Shown here piece by piece: positions 35,918 to 45,249 of a stretch of DNA of 64,000 nt. Below the pieces are notes generated by a model, which was not told the origin of the DNA, did no database searches, and saw only the letters and a program-made list of their open reading frames with translations. Origin of the DNA: Halobellus rufus (GTDB taxonomy: Archaea > Halobacteriota > Halobacteria > Halobacteriales > Haloferacaceae). Each line of letters opens with the position of its first letter. The first letter of the stretch is position 1. The stretch lies in assembly GCF_000739575.1 (NCBI RefSeq), contig NZ_BBJO01000055.1:17812-81811 (forward strand), given 5' to 3'. The position numbers were made by a program, and so were the translations under genes.

Positions 35918-38900
35918 ATGAGACTTCGGACCGTGCTGAACGAATACAAGCGCGACCGAGACGGTCGGTTCCCCGGCGAGTTGGCCACGACCGACGGCGC
36001 GTTCTCCGGGCACGGCGATCGCCTCGTTCACGTCGGGGCGGACGGCTCCCTGCGGGATTACTCGTCTGCGCTCTCGGGGCTGTACGGGATCGACCGGTCC
36101 CGGTTCGCGATCGAGGCCGACGGCGAGACTCGGTGGTTCGACGACCTCGAACAGGTGCGACAGCACTACTACCGGGAGACGAGCCTCGTCGAGACCGAGT
36201 ACAACGCGGGATCGTACACCGTCCACCAGTACGATCTGACGCTCGGGCGGGCCCACGTGACGCACGTCGAGCTCCGCGGCGCGATCCCGACCGACGCGCA
36301 CCTGACCGCGTTTCTCACGCTCGCGCCGGAGGGCCGGGAGACGCAGGTCGGCCGGCTGATCCACGAGGACGGCGGGCCGAACGGGACGCAGGCCGTCGAG
36401 GTGTTCCACCGAGAGGAACACGACTACGTCACCGCCTCGACCGGCCTCGACGACGTCCGCGCGCAGATCCCCGAGCGGTTCGAGGAGATGCTCTCGCCGG
36501 ACGCGTTCGAGCTTCCGCGGGACGCCGTCCTCGAACGCTACGAGGACACCCACCTCAGCGGCGACATCGTCGTCTCAGCGCCGCTGGAACGAGAGGACCG
36601 AGGCGTCAGGACGACGATCGTCACGCAGCTCTCGGACCACGGAGAGGTCGGCCGCGCGGAGGCGCTCTCGGACCTGCGCCACTGCGCGCTGGCGCACACG
36701 AGCGCAGACGACGTCCGGGAGGCCGCGCGGTCACGAACGGAGGTGTCGGTCCCCGAATCGGCACCCCGCGAGGAGTCGATCCGGTCCGATCTCCGGGCGC
36801 TGTCGCTCCTGACGGCGCCCTCGGGCGCGCACATCGCGGGACCGGAGTTCGACCCCTTCTACACGCACTCGGGCGGCTACGGGTACACGTGGTTCCGCGA
36901 CGAGGCCGAGTGCGCGCGTCACCTGCTGCGCGCGGACGACCGACTCGGGTTGGACGAGAGCGATCGGCTGGCGACGATCGGCTCGTTCTTCTGCGAGGCG
37001 CAACTCGAGGACGGCTCGTGGCCGCACCGCGTCTGGGCGATCGACGGCTCGCTCGCACCCGGCTGGGCGAACGCCCGCGTCGAGGGGTCGGACAGTCCCG
37101 AACACCAGTCCGACCAGACCGCGAGCGTCATCACGTACCTGGCGACGCTCCTGACCGAGCGTCGCTCGGACCTCGATTCGAGCCAGAAGCGAGCCTTCAG
37201 GCGGGCGATCGCCGACGGCGTCGACGCCCTCGACGAGGAACTGGCCGACGACGGACTCCCCGGCCCCTGTCAGAACGCGTGGGAGAACATGATCGGTCGC
37301 TTCGTCCACACCACGGCGACGTTCCTGCAGGCGTACGCGACGGTCGCGGAAGCGCCGGTCGACAGAGAGCTGTCCGTTCACGCCGCCACGCAGGCGCAGG
37401 CTCTCGTCGACTCGCTCGACCGCTTCTGGGACGACGAGTACGAGGTGTACGCGCTCCGACTGCAGGAAGGCGGGCTCGACTCCCGGCTGGATTCCGGATC
37501 GTTCGCGCTCGTCGAGGCCTTCGCCGCGTACGACGAGGTCGAACAGCTCGACGGACTCGACCCCGAGGACCTCTCGCGGCTCGAAACCCACGTCGAGCGC
37601 GCGTTCTCGGACCTCTATCGGGAGTCCGACGACGGCGACGTCGCCGGGCTCGTCCGCTTCGAGGGCGACACGTGGCGGCGCGCCGAGCAGGACGGCGAGA
37701 AGATCTGGTCGGTCGCGACCGCGTGGGGCGCGAACGCCGCCGTCGGACTGGCGTCCCTGCTCGACGCGCACGGCCGACCTGACTCGGCGGAGTCGATGCT
37801 GGAGCGGGCGAGCGACCTGTACGACCTCCTCGGTCGCGACGGCCCGTTCTGTTCCGGCGCGGGCTACCTCGCCGAGCAGGTGTTCGACGACGGGACGCCC
37901 GACAGCGCCACGCCCCTGGCGTGGTCGCACTCGATGCGGCTCCGACTCACGACCGCACTGGCCGACCACGACGCGTTGCCGGAGCCGAAACCCGCGCCGT
38001 CGGGCCCCACGGGTCGACCGCGCTGGACGACCGGCGAGAAGTACGGCGTCGGGACGGTCGCCGACCACACCGCCGAAGACCCCTCCCGCGTCTGGTTCAC
38101 GCTCACCGAGGGGGCGCTGACGGAGGTCCGGTTCCCACGGGTCGACCTGATGAACCTCCGGACGCTGGATTTCCTCGTCGTCGACGCGGACGAGGAAGAC
38201 ACCTACACCGCCCGGACGCACAACGAGACGCGCCGCGACGACGACGCCGACACCATCGACCGGCGCGCGGAGATCGCCGACGAGGATTCGCTGTTGTTCC
38301 GCCACGAGATCGTCGAGACCGGCGACGGGCGGGGACACGAGTGGCGGCTCACGGCCGAGTACGTGACCGATCCCGAACACGACGCGCTGCTCGTCGAGGT
38401 CTCGTTCGACGCGCGCGACGACAACGAGTACGAACTGTACGCCGTCGCCGACACGTCGCTCACGAACACCGGATCGACCGACCGCGGCCTCAGATTGGGC
38501 GGGCCGGCCGGCTACCACCTCGTCGCGCGCGACGCCAGCGCGTACGATCAGGCGAAGGACGTCGAACCGCTGCTCATCGACGAGGACGGCACCGAGTACA
38601 GCGTCGCGGCCGCGATGGCCGCGGCGAACCGGTTCGAGTGGGCGACCGTCGGCGTCGCCGGGTCGGCGTACCTGTCCACGCTGTTCACCGACGGGGCCGT
38701 TCCGACGCCGACGGACAGCGTCGACGACGAGAGCGTCGTTCTCGTCGGACGGATCGGAACCGGAAGCGAGCACCGCGAGCGACTCGCGATCGGGTTCGCG
38801 GAGGACGCCGACACCGCCGCGGCGCTCGGCGAGGCGGCCGGCGCGCTCAGTCGCGGCTACGAGACGGTCAAGCGCGGCTACGTCGACTCGTGGGACGACT

Positions 38901-40468
38901 TCCTCGCCGACAAGGAACTCCCGGAGAGCGTCGCCGCCGACGAGTCGCTGGCGGCCCAGTACAAGACGTGTCTGATGTGTCTCCGCGCCGTCGAGGACAA
39001 GACGTTCCTCGGGGCGGGGATCGCCTCGCCGTCCGTGCCGTGGGGCGAAGCCGTCACCGCCGAGGAGGCGAAGGGGTACGGCTACAACTTCGTCTGGTCG
39101 CGCGACCTCTATCAGGTGTTCACCGTCTTCGAGGCCGTCGACGACTTGGAGACGGCGCGGCTGGCGCTGGAGTACATCTACCGCTACCAGCAGGACGACC
39201 GCGGGTTCATCCCGCAGAACACCTACCTGAACGGCCGGACCCGCTGGGGCGGCGAACAGATGGACAACATCTCCTTCCCGCAGGTGATGGCGTGGATGCT
39301 CAGAGAGCGCGGCGTCGGCTTCGCGGACGCCGAGTACGACTACGTCAACGTAAAGCGGTCGGCGGACTACGTCGCGCGCAACGGCCCGCCGACGGCCCAG
39401 GAGCGCTGGGAGGAGGAGGCGGGCTACTCCCCGTCGTCGATCGCCGCCGAGATCGCCGGGCTCGCCTGCGCGGCAGACGTCGCGACCGAGGAGGGCCACG
39501 AGGCCGACGCGCTCATCTGGCAGGCGCTCGCCGACGACTGGGCCGACCGCGTCGCCGAGTGGACCGCGACGGAGACGGGCACCGAGCGGCACACGCACAC
39601 CCCGTACTACGTCCGGATCACTCACGACGGCGACCCCGACGCCGGCCACCTGCGGACGCTCGCGAACAACGGGCCGACGCTGGACGAGCGGGAGATCATC
39701 GACGCCGGGTTCCTCGAACTCACTCGGCTCGGCATCAAGCCCGCGGACGACGAGGTGATCCGCAACTCGCTCGCCGAGGTCGACGAGACGCTCCGCGTCG
39801 ACACCCCGCACGGGCCCGCCTTCTACCGCTACAACGGCGACGGGTACGGCGAGCGCCAGCGCGACGAGGAAGGCGCGCCGTGGTCGATCGAGGCCAAGGG
39901 CAAGGGCCGGCTGTGGCCGATATTCACCGGTGAACGCGGCGAGTACGAACTGTTCAACGAGACCGACGAGGGGCCGCTCGCGCCGGCGAACCTCCTCGAG
40001 ACGATGGCGGGGTTCGCCAACTCGGGCCGGATGCTCTCCGAGCAGGTCTGGGACCGCGAGCACAGCACCGAGTACAACTGGGCGTTCGGGGAGGGCACCG
40101 GCGCGGCGACGCCGCTGGCGTGGTCGATGGCGCAGTTCGTCCGGCTCGCGCACGGCATCGACGCGGGGCGGCCGGTCGAGACGCCCGAGGTGCTCCGCGA
40201 GCGCTACGTCGAGCGCGAGCGACCCGACGGCCCGCGACTGCAGGTCAGTACGCGGTTTATGGGCGACGAACTCGTCGTCGCCGGACGGACCGACGCCGCG
40301 GTCGTCGCGGTCAAGACCCCTGCGGAGACGGCGTACGTCACGCCCGAGGAGGGGTCCTTCGAGGCGTCGCTCTCGATCGAGCACGGCGAGAACCAGATCG
40401 TCGTCGCCGCCGCGAGCGACGAGGAGTTGCGGGCGGCCGGGACGACGGTGACGCGCTTTACGCTGTGA
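35918..40468 (+). CDS. Tandem GH15 glucoamylase-family protein (two GH15 units)
   Basis: This 1,516-aa protein joins two GH15 glucan hydrolase units. Unit 1 (about 1-690) has an N-terminal beta domain, HSGGYGYTWFRDEAEC, the putative acid in PCQNAWENM near 450, and the base in LAEQVFDDGTPDSATPLAWSHS near 652. A Pro-rich linker (PKPAPSGPTGRPRW) follows near 690-705. Unit 2 resembles glucodextranase/glucoamylase: beta domain with VWFTLTEGALTEVRFPRVD, then GYGYNFVWSRDLYQ, acid region QERWEEEAGYSPSS near 1161 and base region LSEQVWDREHSTEYNW near 1374. The tail (after 1440) is a small beta domain. No signal peptide is present. It is expected to release glucose from starch-like or alpha-1,4/1,6-glucans together with the divergent GH13 enzyme. 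Confidence 0.9.
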   Translation: MRLRTVLNEYKRDRDGRFPGELATTDGAFSGHGDRLVHVGADGSLRDYSSALSGLYGIDRSRFAIEADGETRWFDDLEQVRQHYYRETSLVETEYNAGSYTVHQYDLTLGRAHVTHVELRGAIPTDAHLTAFLTLAPEGRETQVGRLIHEDGGPNGTQAVEVFHREEHDYVTASTGLDDVRAQIPERFEEMLSPDAFELPRDAVLERYEDTHLSGDIVVSAPLEREDRGVRTTIVTQLSDHGEVGRAEALSDLRHCALAHTSADDVREAARSRTEVSVPESAPREESIRSDLRALSLLTAPSGAHIAGPEFDPFYTHSGGYGYTWFRDEAECARHLLRADDRLGLDESDRLATIGSFFCEAQLEDGSWPHRVWAIDGSLAPGWANARVEGSDSPEHQSDQTASVITYLATLLTERRSDLDSSQKRAFRRAIADGVDALDEELADDGLPGPCQNAWENMIGRFVHTTATFLQAYATVAEAPVDRELSVHAATQAQALVDSLDRFWDDEYEVYALRLQEGGLDSRLDSGSFALVEAFAAYDEVEQLDGLDPEDLSRLETHVERAFSDLYRESDDGDVAGLVRFEGDTWRRAEQDGEKIWSVATAWGANAAVGLASLLDAHGRPDSAESMLERASDLYDLLGRDGPFCSGAGYLAEQVFDDGTPDSATPLAWSHSMRLRLTTALADHDALPEPKPAPSGPTGRPRWTTGEKYGVGTVADHTAEDPSRVWFTLTEGALTEVRFPRVDLMNLRTLDFLVVDADEEDTYTARTHNETRRDDDADTIDRRAEIADEDSLLFRHEIVETGDGRGHEWRLTAEYVTDPEHDALLVEVSFDARDDNEYELYAVADTSLTNTGSTDRGLRLGGPAGYHLVARDASAYDQAKDVEPLLIDEDGTEYSVAAAMAAANRFEWATVGVAGSAYLSTLFTDGAVPTPTDSVDDESVVLVGRIGTGSEHRERLAIGFAEDADTAAALGEAAGALSRGYETVKRGYVDSWDDFLADKELPESVAADESLAAQYKTCLMCLRAVEDKTFLGAGIASPSVPWGEAVTAEEAKGYGYNFVWSRDLYQVFTVFEAVDDLETARLALEYIYRYQQDDRGFIPQNTYLNGRTRWGGEQMDNISFPQVMAWMLRERGVGFADAEYDYVNVKRSADYVARNGPPTAQERWEEEAGYSPSSIAAEIAGLACAADVATEEGHEADALIWQALADDWADRVAEWTATETGTERHTHTPYYVRITHDGDPDAGHLRTLANNGPTLDEREIIDAGFLELTRLGIKPADDEVIRNSLAEVDETLRVDTPHGPAFYRYNGDGYGERQRDEEGAPWSIEAKGKGRLWPIFTGERGEYELFNETDEGPLAPANLLETMAGFANSGRMLSEQVWDREHSTEYNWAFGEGTGAATPLAWSMAQFVRLAHGIDAGRPVETPEVLRERYVERERPDGPRLQVSTRFMGDELVVAGRTDAAVVAVKTPAETAYVTPEEGSFEASLSIEHGENQIVVAAASDEELRAAGTTVTRFTL

Positions 40469-40533
40469 GCGCCGAACGAGCGTTCTCCTGATCGGCCGCG
40501 GCGCTTTTGCGTCGCTGGGTGCTACGCCCACGT

Positions 40534-41013
40534 ATGGCGACGTACTCGCGATTGACCCGCGTGTCGGCACCGCTCGAGGACGTCTGGGAGTTTCATTCGG
40601 ACGTCTCCGGACTGGAGGCGCTGACGCCCGACTGGATGAACCTCCGCGTCGAGTCGGTCACCGGCCCCGACGGCGACCCCGATCCCGAGGTGCTGGAGGT
40701 GGGTTCGGAGATCCAACTGTCGATGCGGCCGCTCGGCGTGGGCCCGCGCCAGCGGTGGACCTCCGTCATCGTCGATAGGGAAGCGGACGAGGAGCGTGCG
40801 AGCTTCCGGGACGAGATGCGCGGCGGGCCGTTCGCGAGGTGGATCCACACGCACACGTTCGTCGCCGACGGCGAGGAGACGATCGTCGAGGACGCCGTCG
40901 AGTACGAGTTACCGGGCGGCGAGATCGGCGGCGCGGCGTCGCCGCTGGCGGTGGTCGGCTTCGAGCCGATGTTCCGTGCGCGGCACCGGAAGACGAGGGA
41001 GTTACTGGAATAA
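40534..41013 (+). CDS. SRPBCC family protein (polyketide cyclase/dehydrase-like)
   Basis: This 159-aa protein has the START-like fold pattern: TYSRLTRVSAPLEDVWEFHSDVSGLEALTPDWMNLRVES, then RWTSVIVDREADEERASFRDEMRGGPFARWIHTHTF and VEDAVEYELPGG. This matches the cyclase/dehydrase (COQ10-like) branch that binds hydrophobic ligands. It has no signal peptide. The ligand is not predictable. A GCGCTTTTGC promoter element about 30 bases upstream suggests a leaderless transcript. Confidence 0.82.
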   Translation: MATYSRLTRVSAPLEDVWEFHSDVSGLEALTPDWMNLRVESVTGPDGDPDPEVLEVGSEIQLSMRPLGVGPRQRWTSVIVDREADEERASFRDEMRGGPFARWIHTHTFVADGEETIVEDAVEYELPGGEIGGAASPLAVVGFEPMFRARHRKTRELLE

Positions 41014-41261
41014 CTCCCTCGAGTCGATCGACTGCAATCGCTGGAGAATCTGGCTGACAGTCGGCACCCAACTGGGGTGTTCGCACGGGAGTCGAGTCTT
41101 CCCGTCGGCCCCGTTTCCGGCGTCGACTGTGCCGAACAACCGCGAATCGACGCCGGGCGTTCGTTACGTCACGGGGGTGGTGGCCGCTCGATCGTATATA
41201 ACCGTCCGCATCGGACTTCGCTCCGCGGCGATTCGCGACCGTTCTGGGGTACGGGGGCCGC

Positions 41262-41852
41262 TCAGGCCTCGTCGTCGCGGAGGTCATCGAATACCGCTGC
41301 GGCGGTGTCGGGCGTGTCGAAGTCGTGGTAGTGGTCGCCCTTCTCCTTCGTGAGGATGTTCAGCGCCGCGGCGGCCCCGTCACCGGCGGAGATGACCGCC
41401 TGCCACTCCTCCGCGCGGACCATCGCGCCCGTCGCGTACGCGTTCTCGACGCTGGTCTCCATCGTGACGTCGACGTCGACGGTGTCGTCTTCACGTCGGT
41501 CACAGCCGAGCGACTCCGCGAGGTCGCGGTTCGCACCGGTCGCGAGAACGAGGTAGTCCGCCTCGTGGGTGTCCTCTCCCGCGGTGACGGCGAACCCGTG
41601 GTCGGTGGATTCGACGGCCGTGACTTCCGCGTCTCGGTGCAGTTCAGCGCCGAAGTCCTCCGCCTGCTGGCGCGCCGTCTGCACGAACGCGCTGCCGTCG
41701 ACAGAGCCGACGCCCGGGTAGTTGAACAGATGCGCCTTGTGCATCCACGTCCCGTCGGTGTCGAAGACGACCGCCTCGAGGCCGTTCTTCGCCGCGAACA
41801 GTGCCGTCGAGAGCCCCGCGGGGCCGCCGCCGACGATCGCTACTCGTGTCAT
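41262..41852 (-). CDS. Short FAD-dependent oxidoreductase (thioredoxin-reductase-like)
   Basis: This 196-aa flavoprotein has the FAD dinucleotide fold VAIVGGGPAGLSTALFAAKNG at its start, the YLVLATGAN strand near 105-113 and the second FAD contact VENAYATGAM followed by SAGDGAAAALNIL near 140-170. It resembles thioredoxin reductase but lacks the inserted NADPH-binding domain and the CxxC redox pair (only one cysteine is present), so its electron donor must differ. Such short members are common in haloarchaea. It is divergent from the aldehyde dehydrogenase gene, 128 bp away. Confidence 0.82.
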   Translation of the reverse strand: MTRVAIVGGGPAGLSTALFAAKNGLEAVVFDTDGTWMHKAHLFNYPGVGSVDGSAFVQTARQQAEDFGAELHRDAEVTAVESTDHGFAVTAGEDTHEADYLVLATGANRDLAESLGCDRREDDTVDVDVTMETSVENAYATGAMVRAEEWQAVISAGDGAAAALNILTKEKGDHYHDFDTPDTAAAVFDDLRDDEA

Positions 41853-41980
41853 CAGTCACCAATACGCATTCTATCCTGTTGAGTGTTCTTGCCGGAAGTC
41901 TGACCGAGACGCGCACGCCCACCAATCGTATCGGAGTGGTAACCAGCTTTATCGAACTGTCGTGCGAGTACTATCTGACG

Positions 41981-43579
41981 ATGGATCAGGCCCGCTTCGA
42001 GAACGAACTCACGGTCGCCACTCACCGGAACGACGGCACGCTGGGGGAGTTTCACGACTCCTTCGAAGACGCGGTTTCGACCGTCGAAGCCGAGTTGGGC
42101 GCGTCGCATCCGATGTGGATCGACGGCGAACCGCACGAGACAGACGAGCAGTACACCGTCACGAACCCGGCCGACCGGGACCGAGAGATCGGACAGTTCG
42201 CCGCCGGGTCGGCGGCCGACGTCGATCTGGCCGTCGAAGCCGCCGCGGACGCGTTCGACGGCTGGCGGCGTACCGACTGGCGCGACCGCGTCGAGATATT
42301 CCGCGACGCGGCGGGTCGAATGCGAGACCGAAAGTACCGACTCGCCGCGACGCTGACGCTGGAGAACGGGAAGAACCGCTTCGAGGCGATGGCCGACGTC
42401 GACGAGGCGATCGACTTCCTTCGCTTTTACGCCCGCGAAGTCGAACGCAACGAGGGCTACGCCTTCGACACCGGCGAACCCACGCCCGGACAGCACTGTC
42501 GGAACGAGCTGCGGCCGTTCGGCGTCTTCGGCGTCGTCGCGCCGTTCAACTTCCCCATCGCCATCTTCACCGGGATGCTCACCGGCGCGGTCGTCACCGG
42601 GAACACGGCGGTCGCGAAGCCCGCGAGCGCGACGTCGCTGGTCGCCCATGAGGTCGTCGAGACCCTGTCCGAGGCGGGCGTCCCCGACGGCGTCGTGAAT
42701 CTCGTGACCGGCAGCGGGAGCGACGTCGGGCAACCGTTGATCGAGCACGAGGACGTCGCCGGCGTCGCCTTCACGGGGTCGAGAGCGGTCGGCCGGGAGA
42801 TCCGCCGGACGTTCTTCGAGCGGGAGAAGCCCGGTCCGGTGATCGCGGAGCTGGGCGGAAAGAACCCGGTCATCGTGACCGAGAACGCCGACCTGGAGAA
42901 GGCCGTTTCGGGCGTGGCAAACGGCGCGTTCGGGTTCAGCGGCCAGAAGTGCTCCGCGACGTCGCGCGTCTACGTCGCGGAGGCGCTGTTCGACGAGTTC
43001 ACCGACCGGTTGGTCGCAGAGACCGAGGAACTCGTGATCGACGATCCGCGATCGGCGGACGCCTTCGTCTCGCCGTTGATAGACGATAGCGCGCTCGCCA
43101 GATACGAGCGGATCTGCGAGACGGCACGGGAGGTGGGAACGGTCCGAACGGGCGGGGAAGTCGTCGCCGACACCGACCTCGCGGACGGGCGCTTCGTCGA
43201 GCCGACGGTCGTGACCGACGTCCCTCACGAGCACGAGATCGCTCGGGAGGAGCACTTCGTCCCGTTCGTGACGGTCCATCCGGTGTCTGACTTCGATGAA
43301 GCGATCGAGAAGGCCAACGACAGCAGCTACGGGCTGTGCACCGGGCTCTTCTCCGAAGACGAGGACGAGATCGAGGCGTGGTTCGACCGGATCGAGTCGG
43401 GGATGTGCTACGTCAACCGCGAGCAGAGCGCGACGACCGGCGCGCTCGTGCAGGCGCAGCCCTTCGGCGGCTGGAAGGCCTCGGGCACGACGAGCAAGTT
43501 CGCGGGCGGCTACTGGTACCTGCCGCAGTTTATGCGCGAGCAGAGCCGGACGGTCGTCGGCGACGCCGGCAGGGAGTAG
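41981..43579 (+). CDS. Aldehyde dehydrogenase family, probable 1-pyrroline-5-carboxylate dehydrogenase
   Basis: This 532-aa ALDH has the catalytic cysteine in FSGQKCSATSRVY (about 323), the general-base Glu in VIAELGGKNPVIV (about 289), and VAPFNFPIAIFTGM for NAD binding. The N-terminal 60 residues, the phrase LTLENGKNRFEAMADVDEAIDFLRFYARE and the motif GQKCSA fit the RocA/PutA-type P5C dehydrogenase group, which oxidises glutamate semialdehyde to glutamate in proline breakdown. No proline dehydrogenase gene is in the window, so another aldehyde is possible. ATG 41981 is chosen because the frame upstream has no ALDH sequence. Confidence 0.85.
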   Translation: MDQARFENELTVATHRNDGTLGEFHDSFEDAVSTVEAELGASHPMWIDGEPHETDEQYTVTNPADRDREIGQFAAGSAADVDLAVEAAADAFDGWRRTDWRDRVEIFRDAAGRMRDRKYRLAATLTLENGKNRFEAMADVDEAIDFLRFYAREVERNEGYAFDTGEPTPGQHCRNELRPFGVFGVVAPFNFPIAIFTGMLTGAVVTGNTAVAKPASATSLVAHEVVETLSEAGVPDGVVNLVTGSGSDVGQPLIEHEDVAGVAFTGSRAVGREIRRTFFEREKPGPVIAELGGKNPVIVTENADLEKAVSGVANGAFGFSGQKCSATSRVYVAEALFDEFTDRLVAETEELVIDDPRSADAFVSPLIDDSALARYERICETAREVGTVRTGGEVVADTDLADGRFVEPTVVTDVPHEHEIAREEHFVPFVTVHPVSDFDEAIEKANDSSYGLCTGLFSEDEDEIEAWFDRIESGMCYVNREQSATTGALVQAQPFGGWKASGTTSKFAGGYWYLPQFMREQSRTVVGDAGRE

Positions 43580-43696
43580 TCGTCGTCAGCGGTCACCCAG
43601 TCACCGTCGTCAGTGGCTGCCCAGTCGCCGTCGCCGGTGTAGAGTAGCCGCCGTCGTCGACGTCGATCCAGAGGTTTCCGGCGACGCGCCGGGCGG

Positions 43697-44005
43697 TCAC
43701 TGACCGACCGCATCGTCGACCCAGCTCGCGTAGGCGTCGAGGACGTCCGCCTCGTCGAACCGTTCGATGCAGGGGACGTCGTCGGGGTGCTCGGCCTCGA
43801 GTTCGTTCTTCAGTTCCGGATACCGTTCGTCCGTCGTCTTCGCGAAGAGGATCGCCTCGGGGTCGTTTTCGTAGAGGGTGCCTTCCCAGCGATAGAACGA
43901 GTCGCAGTCGACGACGTTCACGCAGGCGGCCAGTTCGTTGTCGACGAGGAACGCGGCGAGGTCGTCCGCGGTGTCTCTCGGTGCGGTGATGTAGACGGTG
44001 GGCAT
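43697..44005 (-). CDS. cutA: Divalent-cation tolerance protein CutA
   Basis: This 102-aa protein is a trimeric ferredoxin-like CutA: MPTVYITAPRDTADDLAAFLVDNELAACVNVV, then FYRWEGTLYENDPEAILFAKTT and HPDDVPCIERF, the family blocks for the trimer and the presumed metal site. CutA is linked to copper and divalent metal tolerance, though its exact role is uncertain. The ATG at 44005 lies 31 bp beyond the stop of the S1 peptidase gene, which is upstream on the same strand. Confidence 0.92.
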   Translation of the reverse strand: MPTVYITAPRDTADDLAAFLVDNELAACVNVVDCDSFYRWEGTLYENDPEAILFAKTTDERYPELKNELEAEHPDDVPCIERFDEADVLDAYASWVDDAVGQ

Positions 44006-44036
44006 CGAGTGGACATCTGGGCGGGAGCCGCTTCAA

Positions 44037-44957
44037 TTATTCAGTCCACTGTCTGTGATACTCTTCTACGGTTTCGATCCGCTCGTGTTGCGCGTACATC
44101 TCCTCTTGGTAGGGGTACTCCTCGATTGCGACTGGCTCGGCGGGTTCCGGTGGGAACGTGTCGAAGCTTCGATTGACTCCGCCGTACGTGAGGCCGACGA
44201 CGGTCCCGTCGAGTGTGGCGAGCGGCGATCCGCTGTTCCCACTCATTGACGGCATCTCCGTTTGAATCGCGTTCCCGAACTCCGACGGCTTCACGTATTC
44301 TCCGAGGCCGATAACCCAGTTATTCATCATCGCCGGGTGTCCGACGTGGATGAGTGGTTGCCCCTCCGACAGGGACTCTGAACTACCCCGCGGCGGCACG
44401 TACGGTGCCGTTCCCTCCGTTTTTAACAACGCAATGTCGTCCGCTCTGTCGGTAGTTTGGTCCACGAACGAGAGGTCGAATTTCGTTCCGTCGAGCAAAT
44501 AGCCCGACTTATTTGTAGACTTCTCTGTCGCTCCCCCACTGACGACGTGGCGGTTGGTGACGATGTGATGTTCGTCGATAAACCATCCCGTTCCACCAGA
44601 CGTTCGACCGTCCTCCATCTCGAAGTGGAACGCGACAACGGCCTCCCGTAGTTTTCTACCCGCTTCGGTTGCTCGGTTCCGCACCTCGGAACTGTACTGA
44701 TACTGACCGGACTGCGCTCTCGCTTCGTCGAGTTCGTTCTCAAGCGCTTCGATCCGGTCGTTTTTCGCTTCTATCTCCGCTTCGAGTTCGTCGATACGTG
44801 CCCGTAGTTCACGTTCTGTGCCGTCGGTCGCCGAGGTCGAGGGCGAGGTGTCCGAAGACGGTTCCCCGGCGTCTCCTTGGTTTGAACATCCTGCGAGTCC
44901 CGCGAGGATCCCGGACGATCCGAGTTTGAGAACGTCTCGCCGCGAACTACCGTCCAT
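44037..44957 (-). CDS. Trypsin-like (S1/HtrA-type) serine protease lipoprotein
   Basis: This 306-aa protein has a Tat lipoprotein leader (SSRRDVLKLGSSGILAG, lipobox AGC, lipid Cys24), a charged coiled-coil stretch (ERELRARIDELEAEIEAKNDRIEALENELDEA, about 48-80) and a protease domain. The catalytic triad is visible: TNRHVV (H137), ADDIALLK (D174), and MSGNSGSPL (S242). There is no PDZ domain. By eye the gene is clearly lower in GC than its neighbours and uses more A/T third positions. With the broken tRNA copy beside it, this suggests transfer. The start at 44957 precedes the twin arginine by five residues; a longer frame to 45068 is unlikely. Confidence 0.82.
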   Translation of the reverse strand: MDGSSRRDVLKLGSSGILAGLAGCSNQGDAGEPSSDTSPSTSATDGTERELRARIDELEAEIEAKNDRIEALENELDEARAQSGQYQYSSEVRNRATEAGRKLREAVVAFHFEMEDGRTSGGTGWFIDEHHIVTNRHVVSGGATEKSTNKSGYLLDGTKFDLSFVDQTTDRADDIALLKTEGTAPYVPPRGSSESLSEGQPLIHVGHPAMMNNWVIGLGEYVKPSEFGNAIQTEMPSMSGNSGSPLATLDGTVVGLTYGGVNRSFDTFPPEPAEPVAIEEYPYQEEMYAQHERIETVEEYHRQWTE

Positions 44958-45122
44958 ACTTTCGCCTTGATAAAACACGCAATTAAGATTGTTGACGTTC
45001 GTTTGTAACGACCACCCGCGCATCGAATAAAACCGCGGGAACTTCCAGTCGCTCGTCCTGCCTTGCATCGTGAAGAGGAGGGAGGACCGAAACGCTGCCG
45101 ATCTCGAATCGCTTAGGAAGAA

Positions 45123-45230
45123 AGTCCGCCCTCCCCGAATTGAAACGCGCGAGACTCGCGGTGCTCGTCTCGCTGTCCCCCACTCGCTGCGCTCGTGGGG
45201 ACGGGGGACAAGCCGTCTACGATCGGCTAC
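45123..45230 (-). pseudogene. Broken tRNA-Tyr copy with an insertion in the T-loop region
   Basis: A 22-bp stretch (45123-45144) is identical to 45248-45269, the 3' end of the intact tRNA-Tyr gene (acceptor 3' arm and half of the T arm). A second 15-bp match, 45201-45215 against 45269-45283, continues the copy into the variable and anticodon region, keeping a GTA anticodon-like triplet. Between them lie about 56 foreign bases (45145-45200), themselves with inverted repeats (CGAGAC/GTCTCG). D arm and 5' acceptor half are missing. It looks like an att-site scar or a decayed duplicate. Confidence 0.7.
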
Positions 45231-45249
45231 GAATCGGCTTGAAAACCAG

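Noticed and set aside
33377..36553. 1,058-codon minus-strand frame
   Set aside because: Only its last 105 residues (from GTG 33694) are a real zinc-ribbon protein; the rest is Arg-rich shadow of the GH13 gene and antisense to the GH15 gene.
36731..40570. Very long minus-strand open frame (1,279 codons) opposite the double-GH15 gene
   Set aside because: It is the antisense shadow of a GC-rich gene; composition is Arg/Val-rich with no domain, while the plus strand has clear GH15 motifs.
45145..45200. tRNA intron in the T loop
   Set aside because: The copy lacks the D arm and the 5' acceptor half, so it cannot be an intron-containing functional tRNA.
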